This document shows positions 23,742 through 35,644 of a stretch of DNA of 64,000 nucleotides, one piece after another. The stretch's first letter is position 1; each line of letters opens with the position of its first letter. The DNA is from Metaphire vulgaris. Its lineage: Eukaryota; Annelida; Clitellata; Crassiclitellata; Megascolecidae. The translations under genes were made by a program, and so were the position numbers. Below the pieces are notes generated by a model. The model made no database searches and was not told the DNA's origin. It worked only from the letters and a program-made list of their open reading frames with translations. The stretch lies in assembly GCA_018105865.1 (NCBI GenBank), contig CM030861.1, positions 10,274,084 through 10,338,083 of the forward strand, given 5' to 3'.

Positions 23742-24821
23742 CGTGACTGTATAATCTATTCGAATTTGTTATATATAGATCTGACAGTACTGCGCCATTT
23801 CGATAATCAGATAATCAATCCGTCAATCAATCAATCAATCAGTACAATCAATCGGTCAAGCAAGCAATCCACCATCACTCAATCAAGTTGAATCAACCCA
23901 TCAATCAGTCAATCAAAATGTTAATGATGCTTCAGTAACATGAGGAAGTTTGTTTTGGTTACTTGTGTTTTAGCGTTCGAGCGTTTTCCAAGGGACAGTG
24001 ACTGACGCTGATTAGGGGCGGTGGGTGGGTGGTAGGTCTATTTTCTGGTCAGACTTTTCTTCTCTAATCGATCTGGAAAAAAATAAATTCTGCCGATTGG
24101 AATTTCCAGAAGGCGGACTTCCAACAGAACGCGACAGCTGCAGTGACAGACTGACAGGTCCACGCCATGCATGCCATAGGCGTGTCACAGCTGAGTGCTG
24201 TCACCTGTGTTTAGTGCATATTTTTGCCGCCTCGGTGTGCCATCGAGACAGAAAAAAAGAGGCACGACAGAAAGACAGACAGACAGACAGACAGGCAGGC
24301 AGCCGGGCGGACAGACAGACAAACAGACAGAAAGTATGTGAGATCAGTTACACCTATAGTTGAAAGGTGCTCCGGCTACTTAACAGGCACCGTTGTAGAT
24401 TCGCTCTGACCGACTTGGCTTCTAATATTGCGACGTTAAAATGACGTAGGGAACGTGTATTGAGCAAAACAACGCAGTCATAAACCCTAAAGTTCTGACT
24501 ATAATATTATGTTGGTGTTCTTGACGAACTGGGACAGAAAAGGACGCGGTAATGTACAGTGTATGGTGACGATTGCCATATTATGGTCGCCTTCGCGTTT
24601 TTCTGTCTCGGTTAGAAGCTTCGGGCTCAAGGTGGGTTCTCTGGTTTTGATATTCAAATAATTATTGCGTAGATAGCAGCCTATTTGCGTCAGGCGCTGT
24701 TCGTAAAGTCTGCTGTCTGTTGCAGTTTCCATTATGGAGTGGCGCTATAGAAGCTTAAGAATAGATTCATCATCGTCGTCATCGTCGTTGTCGTAGTCTT
24801 CATTATCATCATCGTCATAAT

Positions 24822-24826
<5 letters not shown>

Positions 24827-24882
<56 letters not shown>
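24827..24882. repeat. (CT)n microsatellite
   Basis: An uninterrupted CT tract of about 28 units, preceded by a degenerate CATCGTCGT stretch that follows a GGCGCTATAGAAG LINE-tail motif. Confidence 0.9.
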
Positions 24883-24884
<2 letters not shown>

Positions 24885-25081
24885 GAGTCTCACTTTGTAC
24901 TCTTACACTCCGGTCAGTCCAAATGACAAAGTCTCACTATTTTATCTTGCCGCCCCAAAACCGGGAGCGCCTCTGGGTACAACAGAAAGAGGCGCTATAG
25001 AAGTCCCTTAGTATACTAGGCGTACAGTACATAGTCAGTTTCTTCTTCAATTTTCTCTCGTCGTCAATAATAGCGTTGTCA

Positions 25082-25172
25082 CTTGAGCGCCTAAGAATAA
25101 GCAGCTACTGTTGTGCTGCTTTCCGAGGCGCTATAGAAATCCACGAGATTTTACTTATTTACTTACCTGTAG
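25082..25172 (+). repeat. LINE 3' UTR tail
   Basis: GAGCGCCTAAGAATAAGCAG...GCTATAGAAATCCACGAGATTTTACTTATTTACTTACC, same family as 18430-18540. A second copy follows at 25427-25535, tail (TTAC)n. Both are 5'-truncated to the last ~100 bp. Confidence 0.75.
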
Positions 25173-26605
25173 ACTACCCCCCTCCCCAAACACACACACA
25201 CACAGACACGCCAAGGTTCTACAGTATAATCGTTTTGCCAACAAAATTATTTCGTTGAGAGATAGACCCTAATAATCGTCGGCATGCGTTGAATTCGGCG
25301 AATTCGGCGAATGCCCAACGTAAGTTTATCTTGTGAATCATGCAGTCACGAGTTCTAACAATAATTGTCAAAAGAGATCCGACGCATGGATTCCCCTGTG
25401 CGAATGGTCTGTCTTTTGAGCGTTGTCACTTGAGCGCCTAAGAATAAGCAGCTAGGCCTATATTGTTGTGCTGCGCTCCGAGGCGCTATAGAAATCCACG
25501 AGATTTTACTTACTTGCTTACTTGCTTACTTACTTACAGTCTATAGCTCGAAGCGAAAAGAATTTGAGTCATCGACTTGTTCTTTGCCAAAAGTCAGACA
25601 GGCACAAAGGGGTGTCGAATTTTTGCCTCCGGTGCGAAAACCGTCTGTTGAAAAGACTTCTGAGAACGATTGAACGTATATTCGATTGTGTTCTTAGTAG
25701 TACAGCAGCTTCTGCCTTCTGGTCAAGTTTTTCTTCTTCAAGTGTTTTTAAAACTGGCATGAATCAGTTTCTTTTTCAACGCCCTGCATACAGATTTTCT
25801 AGGGTTTAAGTAGTATTACGCAGTATAGGGTATTATCGTCTATATAGGGCCTAGACTTGACACATCATAACAGTTTACTTACTTGAACCCCCAGACGTTT
25901 TTAGACAAGTCGTTTTTTTAGATTGCAGAAGTGCTTGCCCGAATTTGTTTTCGAAATCGCGGTTTGTAAAAATATATAATATGAGGAGATATAGGCCTAC
26001 GTCTTAGTTTCTGATTGAGTCCACGCACAATTGAAACTGCGATTTTAGAAGTGCGTGTCTACTTTTCGCGGTGTGTGGGGGGCAGTAATTTCTTCCATTT
26101 GTCTGTAGAAATTTCGCCTGTATACCTCACAAATTGATGCATAGAAACACGTTTGTTTTAAGGTTAAACTATTCAAATATATTTAACATTTCTGAGTTGT
26201 TGGCCATCTGGTGTCGATCCAGGCTTTGTACAGAGATTGCTTTTTCTCCTGCTTCTCTCGTTTAGCAGCGTAATTCTTTGTTAGCAATAGGTAGGCTAAT
26301 GTATCTTGCTTTTTGCTCTAATTGCTATCTTTATGCGTCTCACTCTTATTTTGCATATTATAATTAATCGTATATTTTTAATGTACGGATTTGACTGGTC
26401 TCTCCATTATTTGTGAAATTTTCCTTCTGATTTTAAAATAATGCAATGATTTCGATTGATTGATTGGCTGATTGATTGACTGGCTGACTGACTGACTGAT
26501 TGATTAATTTATTGATTAATTTATTGATTGATTGATTGATTGATTGATGTTTGTAGTCGCAACTCGTGGATTAGCAACGGACTGTGTTTAACCTTCTCAT
26601 TCGAA

Positions 26606-27101
26606 ATGAGAACCGGAACATTCTCGACCGACGTCGATACCAACGAACCCCCCTACACCCCACACGGAGCCCTCCCGTGGCTGCTCATCTCCCCCCACAG
26701 GACCACTCCACCACCTCCTCCTCCTCCTCCTCACCCCTCCACGACCCGCCCGGCCCTCGTCCTCCTCCCGTCGGCGCTCCTCGTCCGATCGGCGTCCGCC
26801 CTCCCGACTACGTCCCCCCGGCGTCCCTCCAGCGACACCGCCGCCGGACCCGACGCCGGCGGCGGCGACGAAGACGACCGGTCGTTTCCGGAGGTGGTGG
26901 AGACGACCGGAGGAAGGCGTCGACGGAAGGAATGCTCCGAGTGCTGCATGCGATGCGTCGTCGTCGTCACGACCCTCCGATGGCTCCTGGTGTCCATCGC
27001 CCTTCTCGGCGCGGCGTGCGTCGTCGCGGGAATCGTATTTGGCGTGATATCGTCGACGCTGGACAAGAGCACCTTCTTCGTCCTCTCGTTCACCTTCATA
27101 G
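26606..27101 (+). CDS. Two-TM protein exon 1
   Basis: First ATG of the frame at 26606 (MRTGTFSTDVDTNEPPYTPH). The exon is much more GC-rich than its flanks, as are the other exons in this window. It ends TTCATAG|GTAAGA inside TM2, phase 1. A piggyBac-like MITE begins 29 bp beyond the donor. Confidence 0.75.
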
Positions 27102-30100
27102 GTAAGACTGAAATAATTCAGGGACTGTTTTAACCCCTTAACTGGGTATTTAGCTGTAACTCAATGCAAAATGGACGGATATATCCGGGGTCCTCGTGCA
27201 GTTAAGGGGTTAAGAAGAATTCAACGCTGCACTAAACTCGGAAAATTTGTGGACATCCATGGGCGTATTTAGAAAGGCACTAAAATTTAAGAAGTTAGAA
27301 AAATAACTTTTATTCTATGTGGACATTATCACCCTTCTATAACGTAGTGACAAGCAAAAAAAAAAAAGACCAAATAAAAACCAAAGTACGCTATGGCTCA
27401 GGAAAAGTTAAATACCCACTGTGACATCCGCGTAGAAAAACAAGCAAAAAATCGTCGTCCGACAAATTTATCACTGCACACAGGGCCATATTAAGGCGGG
27501 GGCTGAAGCCCCAGGCCCACCATAAAAAATAGGCCCACCGTTTTACAAGCGAGACCTTTTTTACATGTCATAGATTTTTAGTGAAGGCGGGAAATTTTAC
27601 AAGGGGCAATTTTCTACGACCTTTTTTTACTTCTCAGCCCTAGGCTCACTCGGACCTTAATCCGGCCCTGTCTGTACAAAGCATAGAAACTTGCATTTTA
27701 CCACTGCACATTTTGTGTATCACTGCACGTTAAAACAGGCCCTGGATTAAATCAAGCGACAAGAAATTAAATTAGGGTAAATTAGGCGACAAAAATTCCT
27801 TTAAATCCAGCAGCACGAAATTTCTATAGCGCTGCCCGAAAGCCTGGCGCATTGCACCAGCTTATTCACGAGCGCTCAATCCAGGTAAATCCATAGTCCG
27901 CAATCCGTAATCCGTGGTGGGCGAGGTTGTAGATCCAGGTAGGCTGTCGCAGCAAAGTATTTTATGGAGGATGATAACAAGATTTGCGATGGATAGTATA
28001 GGATGATGGCCTGTGTAGTAAGGATTTCATCATAGGGTTTCTCGAAAAGAATAGTTTTAAGCTGTTTTCGGAAAGTTTGTGGAGTGATGGTCAGTTAAGT
28101 TAAATTGTATACCCCCTCCCAATAAAATTCCTGGTTACGCCGCTGCTTTGAAGCGCTGCTTTATCCACCACCCATTTAAATAATAAGCAGCTATTGTTGT
28201 GCTGCTCTCCAAGGTGCTATAGAAATCCACGAAATTCTACTTACTTACTTACTTACATTTGTTCGTTTTCTTTGCTTTCCAAGAAACTTTCAATGTTTGC
28301 CGTAAGGCAACGAAAACTACTTTAAAACAGTGTTTTTATTCTAGGCCTGTTTTTGGGATCCCCCCTTCCCAAGTTTGAAAATCCCCAATGTCTATATGTT
28401 GCGTCAAGGTTTTTGGGCAGACAAACCATATCCCCCGCAAACATGTAAAATTTCACCCACCCCCCAATGTCAAGGTGGCTAGAATAAACACTATTTTAAA
28501 ATGACTGCTAAGGTGAACGTTTTAAAAAAATATTACCAGTTCACCTGTGTAGGGGCATTCCACCTGAATACCAGTGGCGTAACTAGGGGGAGGCGGGGGG
28601 GGGCACTTTGTTGACTGCCCCCCGGGCCCCGGGCGGGAGGGCCCCCGAAGAGGGGTCTAAGCTAGGGTTAGGTTAGGGTTAACCCTAACTTAAACTTAAC
28701 CCTAACCCTAGAAATGATGGAAATGATGTGGTGAGGACCTTTTTTTTGTTCGTCAGGGTTAAAAAGGTGGAGACGATAACGTTTCTTTTGCTCGTCAGCT
28801 CGAAACTCTGGGGCCCCCATGTCAAAGATGCCCCCCGGGCCGCCAAAAGTCACGCTACGCCACTGCTGAATACTGTTCTCTGTCCAGGGTTGAGTTCTAC
28901 TGTACGATGACTCGAGCTTTGTGCAGAAAGGAACTGCGCACGAGCTAGTAGTCATTGTCGAATTTTTATGATGATTAACTTGCGCCATCGAGTCAGTTTT
29001 TGAAACGGCATGTCAAGGTATCTGGATCGCTGTAGTCAGGAGGTTAAAATGGAATTCCATTCAAATGAATGTTTCGATTTACTCTGTCGCAAACCCAGAG
29101 CGAGGCATTTAACGGGGGCTTAAACGAAAAATAAGCTCCCGTGGGGCCTGGTGATTTATAGTGTAGGCACAATTCGCTATATAAACAGACCTGAGGGTCC
29201 ATTGTGCTGGTCTTCGAAATCGTCTGATAAGCGTAGACGTTGAATTGAACTATGCATGTGTTTTGTCGCACATGAGACAGGAGAGAATTTTCTCGTAGGC
29301 GACTCTGACCCTGTGTTAGCAAAAGATGTGTGATTTATAACGCACGGATTTTTCCCACCCGTCCTCCAGTTGCCGTTTAGGACAATCGGGGGGGGGAGCG
29401 TGGCTTCTAGAATAGGGGGCTTCCAGAATAGGGGTCGCCATCAGTTTTACTCAGTGGCGTAGCGTGGTCTTGTGCCGCCCACGGCTCCTGAAAAAAATCT
29501 GCTGTTCTTATGCCTGATCTGCCCAAAAAGGCCATCAGCTATATATATATATATATATATAAAAATATAAATATCATCATATATATATATGAAATGGCCT
29601 GACAAGCAAAAAAAGGTCATCACCGCTCAATTTGCCGCCCCCTCCACATGTGCCGCCCTGCCCATGGCTCGAGCCATAGTAGCCATTGGGACGCTACGCC
29701 TCTGGTTGTACTTGGTACGAGCCGACAAGTGGATTTGGGGGAGCGTTGTGAGCTGTCACGAAAAATAAGCTGCTCCTCAATGCATGCATGAGTCTGCATG
29801 GCACAGATTATTATTTCACAGCTCTTATACTGTAATATTGTCTCGAATGGGGAGGCGCCCCCTTTTGTCCCCTCGTGACTTCGCCACCGAGCCCGAAGCC
29901 AAGAAGATCTGACACGCAAAATCTTCAAAGACACGGTTCTGTATAATTATATTGGCCTACTTGCCCGTTTGGTGTGGGAACATTCTCATAGTGTGACAAA
30001 CTAAAAAAAAATCAAGGTAAAAATACCAGTGGAATGCAACACAATGCCGTTTAGGCCTACAAAAAGGGCAACAATTTTCTTTTATATAGTACAGACTACA

Positions 30101-32834
30101 CAACGCCCCTGTTGGGACCCTATACTTACTACTACATACCTACTACAGTGGACCCCACTTAATCGCATACCGCTTAATTGCATAACCCGCATAATCGCAT
30201 AACAAAATAAAAACCCGAACCAGTGTTTTGTGTATCAGACCTATTTGCATATAGCCCAGTTAATTGCATAAGCAAGGCTTGCACGGCACCTATGCAATTA
30301 AGCGGGTTTCACTGTACTACATACCTGTCAACAAGTGGTTGCCCCATAGTTTGAAGTTGCCACCCCAATGCCCCCCTCCTTCCCACTTGCCAAATCCTGG
30401 AGCCGCCACTGTTACACGCGGGCGGTTTAGCTCAGTTTTTGTTTTTTTCTCTCTTGCTTAGGTCTCGGAATAGTTCTCGTGATTGTCGTCTGCATAGGGT
30501 GGCGCTGCGCCCCCGCCGGGCACGAGCCCTGCCACGCGCTCTGCCGCCTCGATCGAACGTCGCCCGACTTCGACTCCTCCGCCACCCCCTACGAGACCGC
30601 CGTCCCGAGAGTCTCGCAGCTGATGCACCGCGGGCGAAACCAGTGGTATGGCGGTAAGCAACCGCGAGCCGTCTTCACCTTCAGAATTCAGTGGCGTCGT
30701 TTGGGGGCGTGTGGCGTCGTTTTTTTGGGAGGGGGCAGGGCCGTGGCCCCCAAGGAAATGAAGAAATAATGTATAATGTATTAAACAAATAAATGTGAAA
30801 TGTGCAAACAATTTCAAAAATTGCCAACAATTTACAAATTTGACAAAATTGACCCAAAATTTGCCAAAATGGCCCAAAATTTGGCCAAAATTGCCCAGAA
30901 ATTATCTCGGCCCCCAAGAAAGTGTGAAATGACGCTACCTGTCAGAATTTCGCATCAATTTCATTCATGTGCTGGTTAATATTTGTGGTTAATAATTTAT
31001 CCAATGGTAGAGTTGTAAGTTAGAGTTGTAAAGTAGGCTACTCTTTACTCTGACGTTCTGTCATGCTTATTGCACTATATAAGTTGTCAATTATAAATAA
31101 ATAAGTAAGTTAAAATATGAATTTATATAAGAATCCGATCAACTTTTTTGTAGCGCTAAATCATTTATAATTAATTAGTCCAATTGACCTTAACAGTCTT
31201 GTACAATGTACATGCAGTATACTTTTTGTTTCTTTCGTTAGGTAGGCCTAACCCTTTTCTGTGCCCCCTGGAAAAATTTCTGTGGACGCCCATGATACGA
31301 AGTAATAATCGAAAGCCACCAGGGGCGTAGCCCGGATTTTGAATGGGGAGGGGGTATAATGTGATTTGAGGGGTATAAATCTAAAAAACTTTGAAAATCT
31401 TAAAAAACACATCTAAAAATGTAAGGTAGTCTGATTTCTTTTCTTTGGGGGGGCTATATAATTTTTAATTTTAAATGTGCTTATAATCATTGACATTGTA
31501 ATGCGCTTGTTAACATGAATTTATTAGGCGCAATATAAATAGCTATTTACATTACGTTACATATACACCGATATACCCGCCCCCGTCGCTACGCCTCTGA
31601 AAGCCACTGTAGGCTAAGTATTAGTAACTCCCAAGTTGTTCTTTGTCCTGTAGGATTCCTGTATCCAGAATTCCGGTATGGGACACCTCCTCCGTCCTAC
31701 TCCACGTCGATGGAGCAGTATCGCCAGCGGGCGCAGAGACGGACGATGGACGATGGAAGCAGCTACGTCGTCAGCAACAGCACGCTCACCAGCCTCGGCC
31801 ACGCCAGCAGTCTTCTTCCCGTCGGTGGTGACACCGCCATCGCCGCCGCCATCCCACCGCCGTCCTACCATTCGAGAATCGCCCCCCGCAGAATTCGACC
31901 GTCGATCGGCGGCCTCGTCGACCTTCCTCCGCCGTACCGGAGCGCGTCGAGACGACCCAGCGCGGCGGAAGAAGTCGGCGCCGTGATGGAAAATACCGGA
32001 GAAACAGCGGTGGCTGTGATGGACGAGGTATCCGGAACAAATTCTTCTTCCTCTTCCTCTTCTTCCACTTCTTCCACTACCACGGCAGTGGAATGCTCCT
32101 TCGTCTTTGCGATAAGCGACGGAATCCATCGCCAGAGTCGTCTGGAGGACGCTGTTGTCGAAATCGTAAACGAAACTCCTCAGGTAATAGCTCCGGTACT
32201 ACCACTTGACATTTCACCTGCACGTTCGCCGTCTGATTCACCGCCTTCGGTACGCGCGGCGGTACGGCGGGAGGCGCCGCCGACGGTACGTTCCATGGTA
32301 CGCCGCTTCGAGGGTCTTAGATTTATAACGGCAAAAATTCGGGGAAATTCTGGAAAATGCGACCGCAGGCAGTCGGAAGATGCCCCGGAAAGCTTGGACT
32401 GCTCTTCGGTTGTAACTCATCGATTTGCGAGTCTTAACATCGACGAATTCCGGCCTAACCGCAACGAAACGACAGCTGGTTTTCTGGCGGACACACGAGA
32501 ACAGATGGCTTTACGAATCGCTCCGTGTCGCGGAGACGCCACTGCCGTCCATCGAACGGAATTTTCCTCTGCAGACGGTGCCGGTCTGAATCTCAAAGGC
32601 GCGTCAAACGATCAAGATCTGCGATTTGCGGGGGTACGGGAACTTAGCGACGACTTCGTAGAAGACGCCACGATACAGTTCGTCGGAGAATTATTGCCGT
32701 CAAACCGAGATATAAATTTCAGCTTTGTCGAGTCGTCCGCGGACTCGTCAAACGACGATCGTCAGCGCTTTTGTCGCGTCCTAAGCAGGGGCCAGTCCCT
32801 GGAAGACCCCGAGATTGGCGAATCTGGTATCTGA
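26606..32834 (+). CDS. Two-transmembrane protein with three PPxY motifs
   Basis: Exons 26606-27101, 30462-30653 and 31654-32834 join phase 1 to phase 1 with GT/AG sites: 1,869 nt, 622 residues. The N-terminus (about 110 residues) is Pro/Arg-rich and polar. A Cys cluster (ECSECCMRC) precedes TM1 at about 116-145 (LRWLLVSIALLGAACVVAGI). TM2 at about 154-178 spans the first splice junction (FFVLSFTFIG, LGIVLVIVVCIGW). A Cys-rich segment follows, then a long tail with PPSY (about 242-245 and 298-301) and PPPY (about 321-324), motifs that can bind WW domains such as those of Nedd4-type ligases. A Ser-rich tract and an acidic tail follow. The hairpin topology suggests both ends on the same, probably cytosolic, side. 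I do not recognise the family. A longer open frame upstream of 26606 begins only at a non-ATG codon. Confidence 0.75.
27130..27213. mobile_element. piggyBac-like MITE, family N
   Basis: TTAA target copies flank CCCCTTAACTGGG...CAGTTAAGGGG. The core GTAACTCAATG.AAAATGGACGGATATATCC is shared with four other copies (37226-37305, 48098-48177, 58040-58119, 61027-61105). About 80 bp, near palindromic. Confidence 0.7.
27481..27670. mobile_element. hAT-like MITE with CAGGGCCATATTAAG ends
   Basis: CAGGGCCATATTAAG and CTTAATCCGGCCCTG, flanks ACTGCACA/TCTGTACA (6 of 8). Related by its ends to the element at 577-829. Confidence 0.6.
27823..27960 (-). repeat. LINE 3' tail, inverted
   Basis: TTTCTATAGCGCTGCCCGAAAGC...CAGCTTATTCACGAGCGCTC is the reverse complement of the tail at 10105-10192. 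Confidence 0.6.
28157..28258 (+). repeat. LINE 3' UTR tail ending in (TTAC)n
   Basis: AATAATAAGCAGCTATTGTTGTGCTGCTCTCCAAGG, then GCTATAGAAATCCACGAAATTC and (TTAC)n; same family as 18430-18540. Confidence 0.7.
28328..28493 (+). mobile_element. hAT-like MITE, family C
   Basis: Ends CAGTGTTTTTATTCTAGG and CTAGAATAAACACTA, flanks CTTTAAAA/TTTTAAAA (7 of 8). Confidence 0.8.
28572..28865. mobile_element. hAT-like MITE, family E (CAGTGGCGTA ends)
   Basis: Ends CAGTGGCGTAACTAG and ACGCTACGCCACTG, perfect duplication CTGAATAC on both flanks. The middle is a palindromic run of TTAGGGTTA/TAACCCTAA units that could be mistaken for telomeric DNA. Confidence 0.87.
29452..29704. mobile_element. hAT-like MITE, family E
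   Basis: Ends CAGTGGCGTAGCGT and ACGCTACGCCTCTG, flanks GTTTTACT/GTTGTACT (7 of 8). An (AT)n tract lies inside. Confidence 0.8.
30107..30411 (-). mobile_element. hAT-like MITE, family A, with nested pogo-like MITE
   Basis: The right part ends GGAGCCGCCACTG at 30411 and reads the family A body in inverse orientation; the left end is truncated. It is interrupted at 30146-30314 by a TA-flanked element. Confidence 0.75.
30146..30314 (+). mobile_element. pogo/Tigger-like MITE, family F
   Basis: TA-flanked; ends CAGTGGACCCCACTTAATCGCATA and TATGCAATTAAGCGGGTTTCACTG. Internal repeats of TAATCGCATA / TAATTGCATA. Other copies lie at 45887-46076 and 50981-51167, all with TA on both sides. Confidence 0.75.
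30462..30653 (+). CDS. Two-TM protein exon 2
   Basis: Acceptor TCTTGCTTAG|GT, donor GGCG|GTAAGC, 192 nt. Encodes the end of TM2 (LGIVLVIVVCIGWRC) and the Cys-containing stretch GHEPCHALCRLDRTSP and on to HRGRNQWYG. The in-phase junctions support the model. Confidence 0.8.
30689..30941. mobile_element. hAT-like MITE with CAGTGGCGTCGTTT end
   Basis: Ends CAGTGGCGTCGTTT and AAATGACGCTACCTG, perfect duplication TCAGAATT on both flanks. The interior repeats AAAATTTGCC/AAATTGCCC. Inserted 36 bp after exon 2 of the two-TM gene. A related inverse copy is near 57304-57495. Confidence 0.85.
31320..31599. mobile_element. hAT-like MITE, CAGGGGCGTAGC ends
   Basis: Ends CAGGGGCGTAGC and GCTACGCCTCTG, perfect duplication AAAGCCAC. 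Ends 54 bp before exon 3. Relatives at 57763-57950 and 62984-63189 share GGGGGTATA and TTTTTAAGATTTTC blocks. Confidence 0.83.
31654..32834 (+). CDS. Two-TM protein exon 3 (PPxY tail)
   Basis: Acceptor TTGTCCTGTAG|GA. Starts FLYPEFRYGTPPPSYSTSME and holds all three PPxY motifs. It ends TGA at 32832-32834. The reverse strand is also open for long stretches because of GC bias, but lacks splice and family support. Confidence 0.8.
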
Positions 32835-33084
32835 AGGAAGCCATACACAAAGAATGTTTTCGAAACGGGTTCGATTTAGAAGAACCACACACCAACGTGA
32901 TTTTTTTAATTATTATTATTTTAAAAGTATAGGCCTAATGGGGCAGAATGCCCCCGTTTCAAAAATTGTCCGCTTCCAGTTAGAGGATTTCAAAAACACA
33001 ATTCACGTTTTCGTCGCCCACTGGAATTGCAAGCGAACAGTGAGAGTCGGTGGCGTAGCCAGGAATACGGGGAGGAGGCACATC

Positions 33085-33280
33085 CAGTGGCGGCTCCAGG
33101 ATTTGGCAAGTGGAGACCCGTTGGGGTGGCAACTTCTAAGCACGGGGGCCGAATCATTTGTTGATAGGTATGTAGTAGTAGTAGTAAGTATTGGTCCCAA
33201 CAGGGAGGGAGGGGCCACTGGAGTGTCAGGCATTCAATAGGGGCACGCACCCCCAGGCCCTTTACGAGAAGCCGCCACTG
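33085..33280 (+). mobile_element. hAT-like MITE, family A
   Basis: Ends CAGTGGCGGCTCCAGG and GAAGCCGCCACTG. The flanks do not match, and just upstream there is a CGGTGGCGTAGCCAGGA end of a family E element, so this copy probably landed inside an older one. Confidence 0.75.
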
Positions 33281-34622
33281 GGTAGGCTACATCGACTTCT
33301 TCGAGTAAAAAACAACGTTGTCATGGTGAATTAATTAACTTCGGAAGATTAGAAGAATTTTTACTACATGGAAGAAATACGCATGTAAACTTATTTACGG
33401 TCTGCTTTCAATTCAGCGCTATAAAATTTTCGCCCCTCAAAATATAAAAATGTTGGCTACTCCCGCTTTATCAAATCTTGGTGTACAAGTGCAATCTGCT
33501 ATCATCATCATCATCTTCTTAGAACTAGATGTATGTATATGTTAGAGCTATTTATATAGCACAAATCAGTTTCGCTACAAATGTCGGTTTTACGAAGAAG
33601 ACCGAAACTGTGGTTATATATCCAGATGGGAACGCTCGTAAATATTTTCGTTAAAATCCTGCTATTATCGTCCGGTCGAGAAGCCGATCTTTCAAACAAC
33701 GTGGGCTGATATTTCTCTCCAAATAGAAACTATTTCCTTGCATTTGCGAGCGAAGCTTTGTCTAGAAAGCTATATTAAACCGTGCGAAACGGGCAGGACA
33801 GTCGAGACCGTGTGTTAGTTAAGCTATGAGGCGGCATTTGAGGCCCGTACTTGGACCCTAAAGCAAGGAGGGTTAGAAGGCATCCACGGGCAGTGAGGCT
33901 TACACATTTTTAATGTGTTCTTTTAAGAGTTTCAAAGTTTTTAAAGATTTATACCCCACCTAAATCACATTATACCTCCCTAATCAAATTCCTGGCTACG
34001 CCCCTGTCCAGAAAAAGGACATGATCGTGCGTAACATTTTTACAACTGCAGGCGCAACTCAAATTTATCTTTTTTTTTTTTTGGCTGAGAAAGAACCTGG
34101 TTTTCTTTCTGTTTTTTAATGTTTTTCCGTATCTCATTAATTTAATCGAAATGTGTTGTCGTGCTAGACAACTAAGGGTTTTTTCAGACATTGACGCAAA
34201 ACTTGGATGAAAAGTGTGGGGGTTGGCAACCCCTAGACTCCTCTAGGCCTTTCTTTCCACTTCCCTCTCAAAAATAGAGCGAGGGGCTCGAGTCTAATGT
34301 GACATTTGTATAGCGCCTCTTCTATTTCTACTCATGCAGAGACGAAAACTCCACTAACAATAGACAATCTGTTTTTTAGACAAATAATTCTAGCGGCCTA
34401 ATAGAAGTTTACGCCTTTGTTATCGGAAAATATTCTACACAGGCCTACTACCTTGATGTAAATTTGTCGAAATGTCTGCGTGTTGTTGCAAATTCATCGG
34501 TTTTAGATTAGCATTGCGACACTTTTGTAACCCTACCTGACTATCAATGCTGATTAATTAGTAGGCTAAGCCCGAGCTAATATAAGCCTAGGTTTACTAC
34601 TCTGAGCAAAACTGCAGCGTAC

Positions 34623-34814
34623 CAGTGGCGGCTCCACCGGGAGGGCCAGGGGGGCCCTTGCCCTCCCTATTGAGAGCCTGCCCCCCAGTCTCCCCCAGTT
34701 GGGACCCTATACTTAATGCTACATACATTAAACAACAAATGGTTGGCCCCCCATGATTAGAAGTTGCCCCCCCCCCAACGCCCCTCCACTTGCCAAATCC
34801 TAGAGCCGCCACTG
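34623..34814 (-). mobile_element. hAT-like MITE, family A
   Basis: Ends CAGTGGCGGCTCCA and TAGAGCCGCCACTG, perfect duplication CAGCGTAC on both flanks. Confidence 0.88.
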
Positions 34815-35496
34815 CAGCGTACAACTGAACTTCAGCAACGGGGGTCAACTTATTCAACTGACCAAATGTTACGCCAAGGCCCGCAGGCCACCCGGGCCAG
34901 TCAGTGTCCAGGGGCCTGGCGATTTGTAGGGGCCGTAATAAACCTAACTCATAAACATACAATATTTTCGATTTAGGGATGTTGCCACGTGAGATTTTAA
35001 TAAAAAAATTATAATATAAATACAGAAATACAAAAGGACAAATTGAAATTTCTCAAAGGCAATCGAGAGGACGACATTTTTGGTTCGACGACATTCTTTT
35101 CGCCCGAAATGTCGATTACAGTTTGCTTTCTTCAACTTTTCTCGTAAACGTAAACTTCGTAAAGAGCGTTCTTTAGGGCCCCCACCCAGCCGAAGGGCCC
35201 CGGATTTTCTGTCGACGGGTCTGGTTAAGCCAGAAGGTAGATTAATTATTAGTGCTGAGACTTAAGTCAATCGTGGCAAAATAAACACTCGCCTTTGCCT
35301 TAATTTTCCTTTTCACAAGGGGCTTTATATATTTTCAAAATCGAATCGCCGTCAATATTATCGTAGCCTACGGATTCGTTACGCTTTGTTTTCAAAAAAA
35401 TATGTCCGCAGACGACACGATAGCTATACGCGAAACCCTCGCAGATTCATTCGAAGCCGTCTGCTCGGGCGTCTATGCTGCATGCGAGAGTGGAAG

Positions 35497-35549
<53 letters not shown>

Positions 35550-35643
35550 GTGAGTGAGTGAGTGAGTGAGTATCCGCGTGTAACGCCCGGGCCTTGAATG
35601 CATGCTCGCTCTCATAAGAGATTTTGAACTTTCTCGGCAAATG

Positions 35644-35644
<1 letters not shown>

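Larger units (their letters stand above)
23053..26540. other. Intergenic repeat region between triplet array and two-TM gene
   Basis: No exon supported. Contents: family C2 MITE at 23559-23741, CAATCAAT-type short repeats at 23820-23910, a GACA tract at 24270-24330, a (CT)n tract at 24827-24882, LINE tails, and a (GATT)n tract at 26449-26550 directly upstream of the next start codon. Confidence 0.5.
27102..30461. other. Intron 1 of the two-TM gene
   Basis: Repeat-filled: piggyBac-like MITE 27130-27213, hAT-like elements at 27481-27670, 28328-28493, 28572-28865 and 29452-29704, LINE tails at 27823-27960 (inverted) and 28157-28258, and a family A copy with a nested pogo-like MITE at 30107-30411. 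At 29340-29450 there is G-rich sequence of unknown nature. Confidence 0.6.
30654..31653. other. Intron 2 of the two-TM gene
   Basis: About 1 kb almost filled by two MITEs, 30689-30941 and 31320-31599. Between them is a LINE-tail-like TTATTGCACTATATAAGTTG near 31070. Confidence 0.6.

Noticed and set aside
26540..26605. Upstream extension of the two-TM protein
   Set aside because: It would start at a TTG codon inside a (GATT)n tract; first ATG is at 26606.
28655..28712. TTAGGG/CCCTAA units suggesting an internal telomere or fusion point
   Set aside because: They form the palindromic middle of a MITE with a perfect target duplication (28572-28865).
31614..32129. 171-codon minus-strand ORF opposite exon 3 of the two-TM gene
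   Set aside because: GC bias opens the reverse frame; the plus frame has matching splice sites, phases and motifs.
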